A DNA stretch of 64,000 nt from Bacteroides sp. 51 (GCF_010500965.1 NZ_QVMI01000030.1:29906-93905), one strand, 5' to 3'; shown: positions 18,839 through 29,459, counted from the first letter of the stretch. Notes: generated by a model from the letters alone, not told the origin. Numbers and translations are program-made.

Positions 18839-19444
18839 TTATTTCGGAGAAAGACCATTTGTGTAAAACAGGTAACTTTCCTCTATTATTTCCGGGGTAT
18901 CCGCTTCTAATACATATAAGACTTCACGGCAAAATTCCAATGGCGAAGTTCCGTTGGCAGTAACGATCTTTCCATCCCTTACAGCTTGTTTATTAATATA
19001 ATTATCCTCTCCGGTGTATTTATCACCTGCATATTGCTTCAAATAATCAATACCGTTACTTGTATGCTTTACACTGTTGAGATATCCATGCATACCGAGG
19101 AATACTGATGCGTTACATATTCCGGCAACTAATTTATTCTCTTCGATTGCTTTTTCTACAAGTGGAACAATTTGTCCTGCTTCAGGCGAGAACCAGCGCA
19201 TGCCACCAATCAATATCAAACCGGCATGATCTTCCGGCATATCACTCAGATCATAATCAGGTAATATCCTGAATCCGCCTATTGAAGTGATCGGATCTTT
19301 GGTTATAGACATCGTTTTTACAGTATATTTTACCGGGCTTCCGGGTTTAACTCCCAGATTCAGACAAGTAGCAATATAGGCCCCTTCCCAATCTGCAAAC
19401 TCATTTAAGAGTACAAAAATGACTTCTTTCTTATTCATAATCAA
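18839..19444 (-). CDS. DJ-1/PfpI-family protein
   Basis: The protein is 201 residues. The class-I-glutamine-amidotransferase-like fold is shown by VIFVLLNEFADWEGAYIA at the start and by the nucleophile elbow AGICNASVFLG with a Cys. The family includes proteases, glyoxalases and amidases, so function cannot be set. It stands alone on the minus strand; the next gene upstream on that strand starts about 960 bp away, beyond the Ada gene's 3' end. Confidence 0.85.
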   Translation of the reverse strand: MIMNKKEVIFVLLNEFADWEGAYIATCLNLGVKPGSPVKYTVKTMSITKDPITSIGGFRILPDYDLSDMPEDHAGLILIGGMRWFSPEAGQIVPLVEKAIEENKLVAGICNASVFLGMHGYLNSVKHTSNGIDYLKQYAGDKYTGEDNYINKQAVRDGKIVTANGTSPLEFCREVLYVLEADTPEIIEESYLFYTNGLSPK

Positions 19445-19567
19445 ATTATTGATAGTTTTCTAGTAGTAATAGTTGATTCGCATTATTTATAATACTTACC
19501 TGTTGTTTCTATTGGAGTAATTTCAATTATCCCAGTTGCTTTCATCATTTTCTCAGGAAAGCTCAGA

Positions 19568-20407
19568 TTACCGTTTGGCAGCCTCCCAGCCAATAATTGC
19601 ATTTTTCCTTTCTTCGCCGTAACGATAGTTCCCAATTATGCCGGAGGCTTGTATAACACGGTGGCAGGGAATTAAGAATACCACCGGATTATTGCCCAGC
19701 GCAGTTCCTACAGCCCTTTGTGCTCCCCCATGACCGGATTTAAGTGCCAGATCAGCGTATGTAGTTAATCCACCGCTTGGAACTTGAAGTAAGGTTTCCC
19801 AGACTTTCAATTGGAAGGCGGTTCCTTTAAGATGTAACTTGATTTCATCAAGCTTGCTCCAATCCTGGGTAAACACAAACAAGGCATTCTGTTGATTCCT
19901 GTCAAGGAACTGTCTGTAAGATGCGTTAGGAAAAGCCATTTTCATTCTATCCAGTGCACCTTGCTCGCCTTCATCAGCGAATGTCATGTGGCATACACCT
20001 TTTTCCGTGGAACCTATAATCACTGCTCCGAATGGAGTGTCGGCAAAAGAATAATTAATGGTCAATGATTCGCCACCATTCTTATATTCACCAGGGGTCA
20101 TCCCTTCGATATTCACAAACAAGTCATGCAGGCGACTGGTGGTCGACAACCCCACCTCATCGGCTACTTCAAACAACTTAATACGGGTTTCCTTCAATAC
20201 TTTTTTTGCATGTTCAACACTTAAATATTGTGCGAATTGCTTGGGCGTAATTCCAACCCATTCATGAAACATACGTTGAAAATGATATTGACTGAGATGA
20301 ACATGTTCTGCAACCTCCCACAGCTTCGGCTGTTTCTGATAATTCTTTATCAGGAACTCAATTGCTAACGCTATTCTGTCGTTATCTATTTCCTGTTGTG
20401 TTTTCAT
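19568..20407 (-). CDS. Ada-like protein: AraC HTH fused to methylated-DNA-cysteine methyltransferase
   Basis: The protein is about 279 residues from ATG 20407. That start overlaps the upstream stop codon as ATGA, so it is preferred over a longer frame. An AraC-type double HTH (residues 1-105; LWEVAEHVHLSQYHFQRMFHEWVGITPKQF) precedes a methyltransferase domain with the active-site IPCHRVIQASG and the RAVGTALGNNP stretch. It lacks the Ada N-terminal phosphotriester zinc domain. It probably repairs O6-methylguanine and regulates its own operon after alkylation. It is the last of three methyltransferase-like genes in a row. Confidence 0.93.
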   Translation of the reverse strand: MKTQQEIDNDRIALAIEFLIKNYQKQPKLWEVAEHVHLSQYHFQRMFHEWVGITPKQFAQYLSVEHAKKVLKETRIKLFEVADEVGLSTTSRLHDLFVNIEGMTPGEYKNGGESLTINYSFADTPFGAVIIGSTEKGVCHMTFADEGEQGALDRMKMAFPNASYRQFLDRNQQNALFVFTQDWSKLDEIKLHLKGTAFQLKVWETLLQVPSGGLTTYADLALKSGHGGAQRAVGTALGNNPVVFLIPCHRVIQASGIIGNYRYGEERKNAIIGWEAAKR

Positions 20408-21048
20408 GGCTGTAACTCGTAGGCTAAAAGTTGTTTCTTTATATCCGTTCCCCAATGATAGCCTTGCATACTCCCGTCATTTTTAACAATCCGATGGCAA
20501 GGAACAATATAACTCACAGGATTTGCACCCACCGCCGAGCCAACAGCTTGCGCCGCCCCGGGATCATCCGATAGGGAACCATAGGTTGATAATCGCCCTT
20601 CAGGGATACGTAACAATTGTTTCCATATACCAATCTGGAAAGTAGTTCCTTTCATGTGAAGTGGAATAGTAAGTTCATGATTGCCGTTACAGTATTCGAC
20701 TGCCAGCATTTGGAACTCGCTAACTTCCTCCACCATAGGTTGTTGGGGGAATCTGCGTGTAAAATCAGTTTTGATCTCTGCCTCATTCTTGCAAACAATA
20801 CCTAAAAAGCATAACCCTTTAGGGGTATTGGCTAGTAGTAGTCTGCCTAGTTCTGTATCCTGGAAGGAATACTGTATCGTTTCATGATCATCATCCGGCA
20901 TCCAATCAATAAACAGAAGGTTATCCGGAGCATCACCGTATTTATCCATCGGCAGGGTACGTTGCCTGATAGCCTCCTTTCCGAGTGTTCGTATCTCGAA
21001 GAAAGGATCTTCTAATTGTTCCTTTATCTCACTAAATATAGCTTTCAT
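20404..21048 (-). CDS. Methylated-DNA-cysteine methyltransferase paralogue (second of three)
   Basis: About 214 residues from Met 21048; the start overlaps the upstream gene by 17 bp. It has the Ogt-type domain with active-site VPCHRIVKNDGSMQGYHWG and AQAVGSAVGANP, and an N-terminal segment (IQYSFQDTELGRLLLANTPKGLCFLGI) similar to the N-terminus of the Ogt domain in both neighbours. The catalytic Cys and the PCHR motif are intact. The sequence after PCHR (GYHWG...KKQLLAYE) matches the third paralogue more than the Ada fusion, which points to tandem duplication. Confidence 0.88.
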   Translation of the reverse strand: MKAIFSEIKEQLEDPFFEIRTLGKEAIRQRTLPMDKYGDAPDNLLFIDWMPDDDHETIQYSFQDTELGRLLLANTPKGLCFLGIVCKNEAEIKTDFTRRFPQQPMVEEVSEFQMLAVEYCNGNHELTIPLHMKGTTFQIGIWKQLLRIPEGRLSTYGSLSDDPGAAQAVGSAVGANPVSYIVPCHRIVKNDGSMQGYHWGTDIKKQLLAYELQP

Positions 21049-21676
21049 TATTATCAGGCAAAGTAGATGTATTTTCTGGAATATAGTTGGCAAACTCCCA
21101 TGCAAGCAATTTCTTCTTCACGTCTTCTCCCCAAAAATACCGGTCAAAACTACCGTCGGTTTTGACAGCCCGATGGCAGGGAATAATCCAGAAAATAGGA
21201 TTTCTACCGTTTGCCGTTCCTGCCGCCCGCGAATATTGAGCACTTCCTCCGAGAGTTGCATAGGAGATTACTTTACCGTAGGGAATTCGGATTAAGCGTC
21301 GCCATATCTCTGTTTGATAGGGAGTTCCCCGCAAATGAAATGTTATATATTCATTTCTTTCTCCATTAAGAAAATGGAGTACCTGTTGTTGCAGAGGTGT
21401 TTGTTTTTCTATCCGGACAGCGTGTCTGAACCTCTTATTGAAGTCTGAAAATACATCTTCCGGTTTACCTTGTACTAAACCCAGATAACATATACCTTTG
21501 GATGTATTTGCTGCAAGAACCTGCCCAAAGGAAGTGACAGAGAAGTAATACTCAATAGGCAGTGTATCGTCCCCGGACAGCCAGTCGAGTATTTCAATGT
21601 CTGCCCAAGGAATTGCCGGCAACTCTTCAATCATATGATCGAGAACGTTTTTTTTGTTCAGTCGGGAATGTTTCAT
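21032..21676 (-). CDS. Methylated-DNA-cysteine methyltransferase paralogue (first of three)
   Basis: The protein is 214 residues. The Ogt-type domain has active-site IPCHRAVKTDGSFDRYFWG and SRAAGTANGRNP. The segment IEYYFSVTSFGQVLAANTSKGICYLGLV is shared in form with the two genes downstream. A minus-strand TATATTTG box at 21691-21698 lies 14 nt upstream, so this is the first gene of the unit. The DNA lesion specificity of these non-Ada copies is unknown. They may act on other alkyl groups or share work with the fused Ada protein. Confidence 0.88.
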   Translation of the reverse strand: MKHSRLNKKNVLDHMIEELPAIPWADIEILDWLSGDDTLPIEYYFSVTSFGQVLAANTSKGICYLGLVQGKPEDVFSDFNKRFRHAVRIEKQTPLQQQVLHFLNGERNEYITFHLRGTPYQTEIWRRLIRIPYGKVISYATLGGSAQYSRAAGTANGRNPIFWIIPCHRAVKTDGSFDRYFWGEDVKKKLLAWEFANYIPENTSTLPDNNESYI

Positions 21677-21690
21677 ATTTACATATTATG

Positions 21691-21698
21691 CAAATATA
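21691..21698 (-). promoter_or_regulatory. -7 box of the three-methyltransferase operon
   Basis: The minus strand reads TATATTTG 14 nt before the ATG at 21676. A TTTG lies 16 nt further upstream (21715-21718), slightly closer than the usual -33 spacing. Confidence 0.5.
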
Positions 21699-21762
21699 CT
21701 TATATCCCAGCATACAAAGAATCCGAAACTTGCTAATTTCCGGTTGATATAATAATCTTCTA

Positions 21763-22866
21763 TTATTTAAGACTGATCACCACATATTCCGATTGTGTAC
21801 CGATACGATATTTACCACCCCACAATCCCATGCCCGAGCTAACATAAAAATGGGTGTTCTCTTTCTGTTTATAGCCATGAGATACTTCATACATCGCATT
21901 TGTAATCCATGAAATTGGCCATACCTGCCCGTGGTGCGTGTGTCCGGAGATTTGTAGATCCACTCCATGAGCAACTACTTCATCGAGTTTATGAGGCTGA
22001 TGATCTAATACAATGATTGGTTTCGATTTATCCAGCGAGTCAGTCAGTTCCCAAATAGACTTCCTACCATAGTACGAATGGTCATCACGTCCGACAATAT
22101 AGAATTGACCATTAATTAGTTGAGAGGCATCCCTTAGTAAGTGGATTCCTGCTTCTTCATAGAATTCCGTACTCTTATCCGCACCAGCTATATACTCATG
22201 ATTTCCCATGACACCATATATACCATATTTAGACTTGATCTGTTTAAAAACCTCAGCCATGTTTTGGTCATATAGCGGACGTACATCAAAATCAATTACG
22301 TCACCTGCCAACAATACAATATCCGGTTGTTCTTTATTGATCATTTCAACCCATCCGGCAAATTCATCCCTACCGATACTATTTCCTAAATGCAGATCGC
22401 TTAATGCTACTATTTTCAGTGGAGTGTTCAAATGATTGGTTTTACTTACTGTAATATCAAGTTCCACCCTTTCTTTATTCAGGTATTTATTGTAACCATA
22501 AATAAATACCACAGCTACAGCACCTACAATCACAGCAAAACTTATCCAGTTTTTATAGAGTATGGCTTCAACAGGAACACCCGGAATGATACGTAAGATA
22601 TCCAGTATCAGGAATATGATCAAGAAGTAGATCGACATGAATATCCACGATGAACTAACGGTGTACATGATCGACACCAAACCTTGGGGTAGAAACTCAC
22701 GTCCGAAGAAATAGCCAAAGAAGCCAAGTATTACTGCAATACCAACGCCAATAACAATACCTCTAAGAGCTACCACAGGAGGTAGCATATAAACTAAACG
22801 ATAAAAGACATAGAAGTTGATTCCCAGGAAAAAGAGAATCATCAAGATAAAATAGACTGCTTTCAT
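21763..22866 (-). CDS. Membrane-anchored metallophosphoesterase
   Basis: The protein is 367 residues with about four N-terminal membrane segments (residues 1-140), followed by a calcineurin-like phosphoesterase domain. Metal-binding motifs are ALSDLHLGNSIGR, LAGDVIDFD, MGNHEYIAG and SGHTHHGQ. This is the YkuE/YpbG-like arrangement, where the enzyme faces the periplasm or membrane surface and may hydrolyse a lipid or nucleotide phosphoester. It is transcribed alone, with no operon partner. Confidence 0.9.
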   Translation of the reverse strand: MKAVYFILMILFFLGINFYVFYRLVYMLPPVVALRGIVIGVGIAVILGFFGYFFGREFLPQGLVSIMYTVSSSWIFMSIYFLIIFLILDILRIIPGVPVEAILYKNWISFAVIVGAVAVVFIYGYNKYLNKERVELDITVSKTNHLNTPLKIVALSDLHLGNSIGRDEFAGWVEMINKEQPDIVLLAGDVIDFDVRPLYDQNMAEVFKQIKSKYGIYGVMGNHEYIAGADKSTEFYEEAGIHLLRDASQLINGQFYIVGRDDHSYYGRKSIWELTDSLDKSKPIIVLDHQPHKLDEVVAHGVDLQISGHTHHGQVWPISWITNAMYEVSHGYKQKENTHFYVSSGMGLWGGKYRIGTQSEYVVISLK

Positions 22867-23017
22867 ATTGCGTTATAATAGGATTTTATGATGCATCAAT
22901 AAATACTTCCCCAAAATAAGGTGGGAAGAAGCATTTGAATAGACAAAAGTAAACCATTCAAAAGATTTATCAAAGAAGGCTTATAGGAAAATCCTATTAT
23001 TTAGAATAAATAACTAT

Positions 23018-23725
23018 TTATGGCACTAACGGGTTGACTTTCAAGCATTGGAAAAGCATTGTACGTCCATCAATAATTAATAAGCGGTTGGTTAACAAGT
23101 CCCCTATTCCTGTGAAATATTTAATCACTTCGGTAGCCTGGATGCTTCCGACTACGCCTGCCATAGCTCCAAGTATGCCTACCTGAGAAGAGACTACCCG
23201 GCTTTCGTCGGCAGGTTGTCCACTAAATATATCACGGTAACAGGCGTTTCCGGGTGTATATGTCATGACTTCACCCTGTATGGCAATTACCGAGCCGTGT
23301 GAGTATGGTTTTTGTAGTTGTACGCAGGTATCGTCTATCAGGAATTTAGTTGCGAAGTTGTCGCAACAATCTACAATGAAATCATAAGAGGATATGAGTG
23401 TAGCTGCATTATCAGGGGTAAACTTTTCATTATAGGTGATAATCTCAACCTCAGGATTGAGGGCATGTAGTTTATTGGAAGCTGAAAGGACTTTATCTGT
23501 ACCGACATCTTCTGTAAAGTGAAGAATCTGGCGCTGGAGGTTGGACTCATCAACTACATCAAAATCGACAATTCTAAGTGTGCCGACACCTGCGGCAACT
23601 AGATAGAGGAGTACAGGCGAACCTAGTCCACCACTGCCTATCACAAGCACTTTGGCGGCTTTGAGTCGGGCTTGGCCTTCTTCGCCAAAATCTTTTATTA
23701 GGATGTTTCTGTTATATCGTTCCAT
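23018..23725 (-). CDS. thiF: ThiF/MoeB/HesA-family adenylyltransferase without the usual zinc and catalytic cysteines
   Basis: The protein is 235 residues. The ATP-binding motif GSGGLGSPVLLYLVAAG and the conserved FIVDCCDNFATKFLIDD are present. Where E. coli-type ThiF has CYRCL and a later Cys before AGVVG, this protein has CYRDIF and SSQVGILG, and it ends (KVNPLVP) just where the second zinc CxxC would be. It should adenylate the C-terminal Gly of ThiS for sulfur transfer. It is the last gene of the thiamin operon, separated from thiH by a nested repeat. A general HesA/MoeB role is the alternative. Confidence 0.85.
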   Translation of the reverse strand: MERYNRNILIKDFGEEGQARLKAAKVLVIGSGGLGSPVLLYLVAAGVGTLRIVDFDVVDESNLQRQILHFTEDVGTDKVLSASNKLHALNPEVEIITYNEKFTPDNAATLISSYDFIVDCCDNFATKFLIDDTCVQLQKPYSHGSVIAIQGEVMTYTPGNACYRDIFSGQPADESRVVSSQVGILGAMAGVVGSIQATEVIKYFTGIGDLLTNRLLIIDGRTMLFQCLKVNPLVP

Positions 23726-23740
23726 ATTATTCCGGGTATT

Positions 23741-24008
23741 GAGGGTGTGTCATAAGTCGATTTTGTCACGTCATTGCGAGGGGTTACCCGAAGCAATCCA
23801 GCTCACAAAGCGTGCAAACTGGATTGCTTCACTACGTTACCAATGACAATATCCACCCCCTGCCCCCGCCAGCGGGGGATACGATGCCGCAGGTATCCCC
23901 CGCTGGCGGGGGCAGGGGGTGGATATTGTCATTATCAAATAGTTCTATATTTTAATATAGTGGCAACTCGCAATGACGAGGTGGATTTACTGATTTATGA
24001 CACACCTC
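23741..24008. mobile_element. Nested palindromic element between thiH and thiF (family A enclosing family B)
   Basis: Outer arms GGTGTGTCATAA (23744-23755) and TTATGACACACC (23995-24006) and the family-A arms GTCATTGCGAG / CTCGCAATGAC enclose the GAAGCAATCCAG/CTGGATTGCTTC hairpin. A second, GC-rich palindrome at 23844-23931 has arms of about 39 bp, starting TGACAATATCCACC. No coding capacity is visible. The element fills nearly the whole gap between two thiamin genes. Confidence 0.8.
23844..23931. repeat. GC-rich palindrome, family B, copy 1
   Basis: The left arm (23844-23882) contains CCACCCCCTGCCCCCGCC and the right arm (23893-23931) is its near-perfect reverse complement. The loop is about 10 nt. 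The same sequence occurs at 27751-27974. It would form a very stable hairpin in the polycistronic thiamin mRNA. Confidence 0.85.
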
Positions 24009-24020
24009 CCTACATACTTA

Positions 24021-25135
24021 TCACTGTAAACTTAAATCCCAGTCTTTCCACACAACTTCATATCCCTGACTTTTTACTGCGTTGAGTACTTCGGCGGGGC
24101 TACGATCATCGTTTACTTCAAACTGTTCCAGCTCTTTCTTATATACAGCATATCCTCCCGGGTCGGTTTTTGATCCGGCGCTCAGTGAGGTTATGCCAAG
24201 CGTAGTCATGTTGTCACGGAATGACTGGTTCTCGCGAGTGGACAAGGCTATTTCTACATCATGCTCAAAAATTCTGTAAGCGAAAATGATTTGTACCAGT
24301 TCCCTATCAGACATGATCACATTCGGTTGAAAGCCTTTTCCAACATGCGGACGCATACGGGGAAATGAGATTGAATATTTCGTTTGCCAGTAGTTCTTTT
24401 GCAAATAACGTAAGTGCAGAGCCATCATTGTGGCATCTGTACGCCAATCTTCGAGGCCAATCAATACACCCAAGCCCATTTTGTGTACACCGGCTCTTCC
24501 CATACGATCGAATGTATCCAAGCGCCAATCGAATTTTGATTTCATGCCCTTGGGATGGTATAACTTATACCGCTCTTTGTTGTAGGTTTCCTGATAGCAG
24601 TATACTGCATTCATACCCGCTTCGGTCAACCCGACATATTCGGCTTCTTTCAATGGTTGCACTTCAATGGATATAGACGAGAAATAGGGTTTGACTAATT
24701 CTATGGCATGCTTTATATAGTCGGCTCCGGCATCACGGGGGTTCTCTCCGGTTACTAACAGGATGTGTTGAAAATCGCCGATCTTTTTAATTGCTTCTAC
24801 TTCCTGCAAGATTTGTTCATCGGTCAGAATGATCCGGTGGATATCATTATTATGGTTGAAGCCGCAATATACACAGTGATTGACACAGGAATTCGTCAGG
24901 TAAAGTGGAACATAGAATTGTATGGTCTTTCCGAAACGTTGTTGGGTGTACATACGGCTTTGTACGGCCATTTGTTCCAGATAGGGTTCGGCTGCGGGAG
25001 AGATTAACGACATAAAATCGTCTATATCCAGTCTGGCTTTGGACAAGGCACGCTCTACGTCCTGACCGGTTTTGGAGTAGATTTGGGTTTTAATCTCTTC
25101 CCATTTATATTGTTCGATTTGTTCTTTAAAATCCA

Positions 25136-25136
<1 letters not shown>
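24021..25136 (-). CDS. thiH: 2-iminoacetate synthase ThiH
   Basis: The protein is 371 residues, the normal length. The radical-SAM cluster motif CVNHCVYC follows LYLTNS, and the biotin/thiamin-synthesis-associated C-terminal domain follows (SAGSKTDPGGYAVYKKELEQFEVNDDRSPAEV). It cleaves tyrosine to dehydroglycine for thiazole formation. The start overlaps the thiC stop by one base (TAATG), so translation is probably coupled. Confidence 0.96.
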
Positions 25137-26938
<1,802 letters not shown>

Positions 26939-26957
26939 TTATTCACCACTCATTTTC

Positions 26958-27725
26958 TCACCGCAGAAACGAAGTTAACGGGCTACTGGCTTCGGCTACA
27001 ATTGCTTTACCAGCCAAACGGGCTTCATAGGCCATGCGGCCGCTTTCTACTGCCAGACAGAAGGCGCGTGCCATAGCTACAGGGTCGCCTGCAACTGCTA
27101 TCGCTGTGTTCACCAGTACGGCATCGGCTCCCATTTCGAGGGCTTCGGCTGCGTGCGATGGTGCTCCGATTCCGGCGTCTACTACAACGGGGATGTTGCT
27201 TTGTTCGATGATGATTTCCAGTAGGTCGCGGGTTAATAGTCCACGGTTGGTACCGATGGGTGCTCCGAGTGGCATGACGGTTGCTGCCCCTGCCGATTCC
27301 AAAAGTTTGCACAGTACAGGGTCGGCCTGGATGTAGGGTAAGACTACGAATCCCAGTTTTGCCAGTTCTTCGGTTGCTTTCAGGGTTTCTATCGGATCGG
27401 GTAACAAGTAGCGGGGGTCGGGGTGTATTTCGAGTTTCAACCAGTTGGTTTCAAAGGCCTCGCGTGCCAGTTGTGCGGCAAATACGGCTTCTTTGGCGTT
27501 GCGCACTCCCGATGTGTTGGGTAATAACTGTATGCCGGGCTTTTTGATATGTACCAGCATGTCGTCGTTTTTGTTATCCATGTCCAAACGTTTCATGGCG
27601 ACGGTGACCATTTGCGTTTGGGAGGTAATGATTGCTTCGCTCATTACAGCGTTGGAACTGAATTTTCCTGTTCCAAGAAAGAGCCGGGAATCGAATTCTT
27701 TTCCGGCGATGATTAGTTTCTTCAT
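26958..27725 (-). CDS. thiG: Thiazole synthase ThiG
   Basis: The protein is 255 residues, normal for ThiG. The TIM-barrel phosphate-binding parts are visible ([46 protein letters not shown]), with the active-site Lys region in [15 protein letters not shown]. It joins DXP, the ThiS thiocarboxylate and dehydroglycine into the thiazole phosphate. It lies 34 bp upstream of thiC, and the gap upstream to thiE holds a nested repeat. Confidence 0.97.
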   Translation of the reverse strand: MKKLIIAGKEFDSRLFLGTGKFSSNAVMSEAIITSQTQMVTVAMKRLDMDNKNDDMLVHIKKPGIQLLPNTSGVRNAKEAVFAAQLAREAFETNWLKLEIHPDPRYLLPDPIETLKATEELAKLGFVVLPYIQADPVLCKLLESAGAATVMPLGAPIGTNRGLLTRDLLEIIIEQSNIPVVVDAGIGAPSHAAEALEMGADAVLVNTAIAVAGDPVAMARAFCLAVESGRMAYEARLAGKAIVAEASSPLTSFLR

Positions 27726-27750
27726 ATTTTTATGGTTTTACGTTATTTCA

Positions 27751-27974
27751 CCATCCACCCCCTGCCCCCGCCAGCGGGGGATACCTTGCGGAGACACTGT
27801 GTAGCGCAGCCTATCCCCCGCTGGCGCGAGGCTGTGTAAAAACTCCCATTCGTCATTGCGAGGAACGAAGCAATCCAGCTTATATGCCTTGTGAACTGGA
27901 TTGCTTCACCCACGGTTCGCAATGACGTACCTGATCCTGAGTTTTTACACAGCCTCGCGGGGGCAGGGGGTGGA
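27751..27974. mobile_element. Nested palindromic element between thiE and thiG (family B interrupted by family A)
   Basis: Family-B arms (CCACCCCCTGCCCCCGCC at the left, GGGGGCAGGGGGTGG at the right) are split after CGCTGGCG by an insert of about 130 bp. The insert has terminal inverted repeats CGAGGCTGTGTAAAAACTC (27827-27845) and its exact complement (27939-27957) and carries a family-A core CGTCATTGCGA...CGCAATGACG. The target dinucleotide CG seems duplicated. The element fills most of the thiE-thiG gap. Confidence 0.8.
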
Positions 27975-28010
27975 TTTGGCGCAGTATAGAATTAACTCCT
28001 TTCCACACCA

Positions 28011-28643
28011 TTATATCAAACTCTTTATAACCCTCCGCACCTCCTCTATCGGATCTTCTGCTTGTAAAATAGTAGAAGATAATGCAATGCCCGATACTCC
28101 AGTGGCCATTAGTGTGGGGATATCTTCAACTGTAATTCCTCCAATGGCCAATATTGGCAGGTGGATACCTGCTGTCTGACATTGGGAGATTATATCTCTG
28201 TATCCCGCCAATCCAAGGATTGGGCTTAAATTCTTTTTCGTAGTGGTAAAGCGGAAAGGACCTAATCCAATATAATCCGGCGGCAAACCGCATGGTGAGG
28301 TTACAAGATGATGGATATCCTCGAATGTATTAGCGGTACTTCCTATAATAAAACCATCTCCCAATATGGCACGTGCCTCACTGGGCGACATATCCGATTT
28401 ACCCAGGTGGACGCCTGTTGCCCCGACACGTTTACAGATTTCCACATGATCGTCAATATAGATTCGCGCCCCGTAGCTGTCGCAAAGTGCTTTTGCTTCA
28501 TACGCGGTTTGTTCTACTTCATCGAGTGGGCTATCCTTCATTCTTAACTGGATTTGCCGGCAACCACCTTTCAGGGCTATTTCCACGGATTGGATGTGGT
28601 TGTACTTTTCCGTACTGTGGGTAATAAATAATAATCCGTTCAT
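28011..28643 (-). CDS. thiE: Thiamine-phosphate synthase ThiE
   Basis: About 210 residues from ATG 28643, which overlaps the preceding stop as ATGA; a longer frame exists but is not needed. Signature parts are IQLRMKDSPLDEV, IDDHVEICKRVGATGVHLGKSDMSP, IIGSTANTFEDI, YIGLGPFRFTTTK and ILAIGGITVEDIPTLMATGVSGIALSS. It couples HMP-PP and thiazole phosphate to thiamin phosphate. Translation is coupled to the TenI-like gene. Confidence 0.95.
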   Translation of the reverse strand: MNGLLFITHSTEKYNHIQSVEIALKGGCRQIQLRMKDSPLDEVEQTAYEAKALCDSYGARIYIDDHVEICKRVGATGVHLGKSDMSPSEARAILGDGFIIGSTANTFEDIHHLVTSPCGLPPDYIGLGPFRFTTTKKNLSPILGLAGYRDIISQCQTAGIHLPILAIGGITVEDIPTLMATGVSGIALSSTILQAEDPIEEVRRVIKSLI

Positions 28644-29254
28644 AACACATTGTATTTGTTGCATTCGCGCTTCAGTTCATTAAACTGTTGCAGTAATGTA
28701 TCTTCGTTTTTATCTTCTTCGTATCGCTGCCAAAGGGAACCTAACACAGCGACTCCTCCAAATCCAAAGGTGGCAGCTTGTTTGATTTCTTTCAGGGAAA
28801 TACCGCCCAAGGCATATACCTTCCGGTGGATCGTTCCGTTGTTGCGGGCCTTGATTAATTCTTCTTCTGTGAAAGCTCTGGCATATCCCGCCTTTGAAAT
28901 ACTGTTGAATATAGGGCTAAGAAACACATAGTTGTACGCTTCCGAGTCTTCCAGTTCACTCCATGTATGGCATGATTTGCTCATAGAAAGTCCTCGTTTT
29001 GCAGGAGGGGTTGGGTTCCTGCGGTTCAAATGGACGCCTTTTAAATTGAATTCCTCTGCCAGCCTGAAATGGTCATGCAAAACGATGCGTTGATGGTGGG
29101 CTACATCTATGTCCATCAACAGGAGTCGCAGGTCTTCGAGACTGGAATGGGGTTTACGTAAGTGTAATGTTTCCAGCCCCTCGGAGAACAGGCGATTGAT
29201 GGCAAGAGCTTCATCTTCCAGTATTTTCTCGAGGGTAATAACAATCAGTTCCAT
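28640..29254 (-). CDS. tenI: TenI-like / second ThiE-family protein
   Basis: About 204 residues from Met 29254, 4 nt after the thiS stop; an upstream Met at 29278 overlaps thiS and is less likely. The fold is that of ThiE (LETLHLRKPHSSLEDL, IVLHDHFRLAEEFNLKGVHLNRR, YVFLSPIFNSISKAGY, VYALGGISLKEIKQAATFGFGGVAVLGSLW). The residues around the pyrophosphate site differ from the ThiE encoded next, as in TenI, a thiazole tautomerase. The call is by family resemblance and context. Confidence 0.85.
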   Translation of the reverse strand: MELIVITLEKILEDEALAINRLFSEGLETLHLRKPHSSLEDLRLLLMDIDVAHHQRIVLHDHFRLAEEFNLKGVHLNRRNPTPPAKRGLSMSKSCHTWSELEDSEAYNYVFLSPIFNSISKAGYARAFTEEELIKARNNGTIHRKVYALGGISLKEIKQAATFGFGGVAVLGSLWQRYEEDKNEDTLLQQFNELKRECNKYNVL

Positions 29255-29258
29255 TCGC

Positions 29259-29459
29259 TTATCCTCCTGATACGGCATGAATCAACATGAGCTCCATTTT
29301 ATCTGTAAGCACGGTTTCTTCCCATTTTTTTTGAGGAATGACTTCATAGGCTATGGCTACGGCAACGCCTTGGGGCTTTATTCCTATATTTTGCATGAAT
29401 GCAGCCAGCGTAATGCCTTCTTCAACCGTATACGGTTTTTGGTTTACGTATATAATCAT
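29259..29459 (-). CDS. thiS: Sulfur-carrier protein ThiS
   Basis: The protein is 66 residues with a ubiquitin-like fold and the required C-terminal Gly-Gly (HAVSGG). The start MIIYVNQKPYTVEEG is typical of the family. It is adenylated by ThiF, thiocarboxylated and used by ThiG. The stop is 4 nt ahead of the TenI-like start. The 99-bp gap upstream holds a hairpin (CAGGGATT/AATCCCTG) without a T run. Confidence 0.96.
   Translation of the reverse strand: MIIYVNQKPYTVEEGITLAAFMQNIGIKPQGVAVAIAYEVIPQKKWEETVLTDKMELMLIHAVSGG

Noticed and set aside
23844-23931. Family-B palindrome as an ordinary rho-independent terminator of thiH
   Set aside because: No T run follows, the arms are about 39 bp, and the same sequence recurs as a repeat elsewhere, so a mobile or repetitive origin explains it better.
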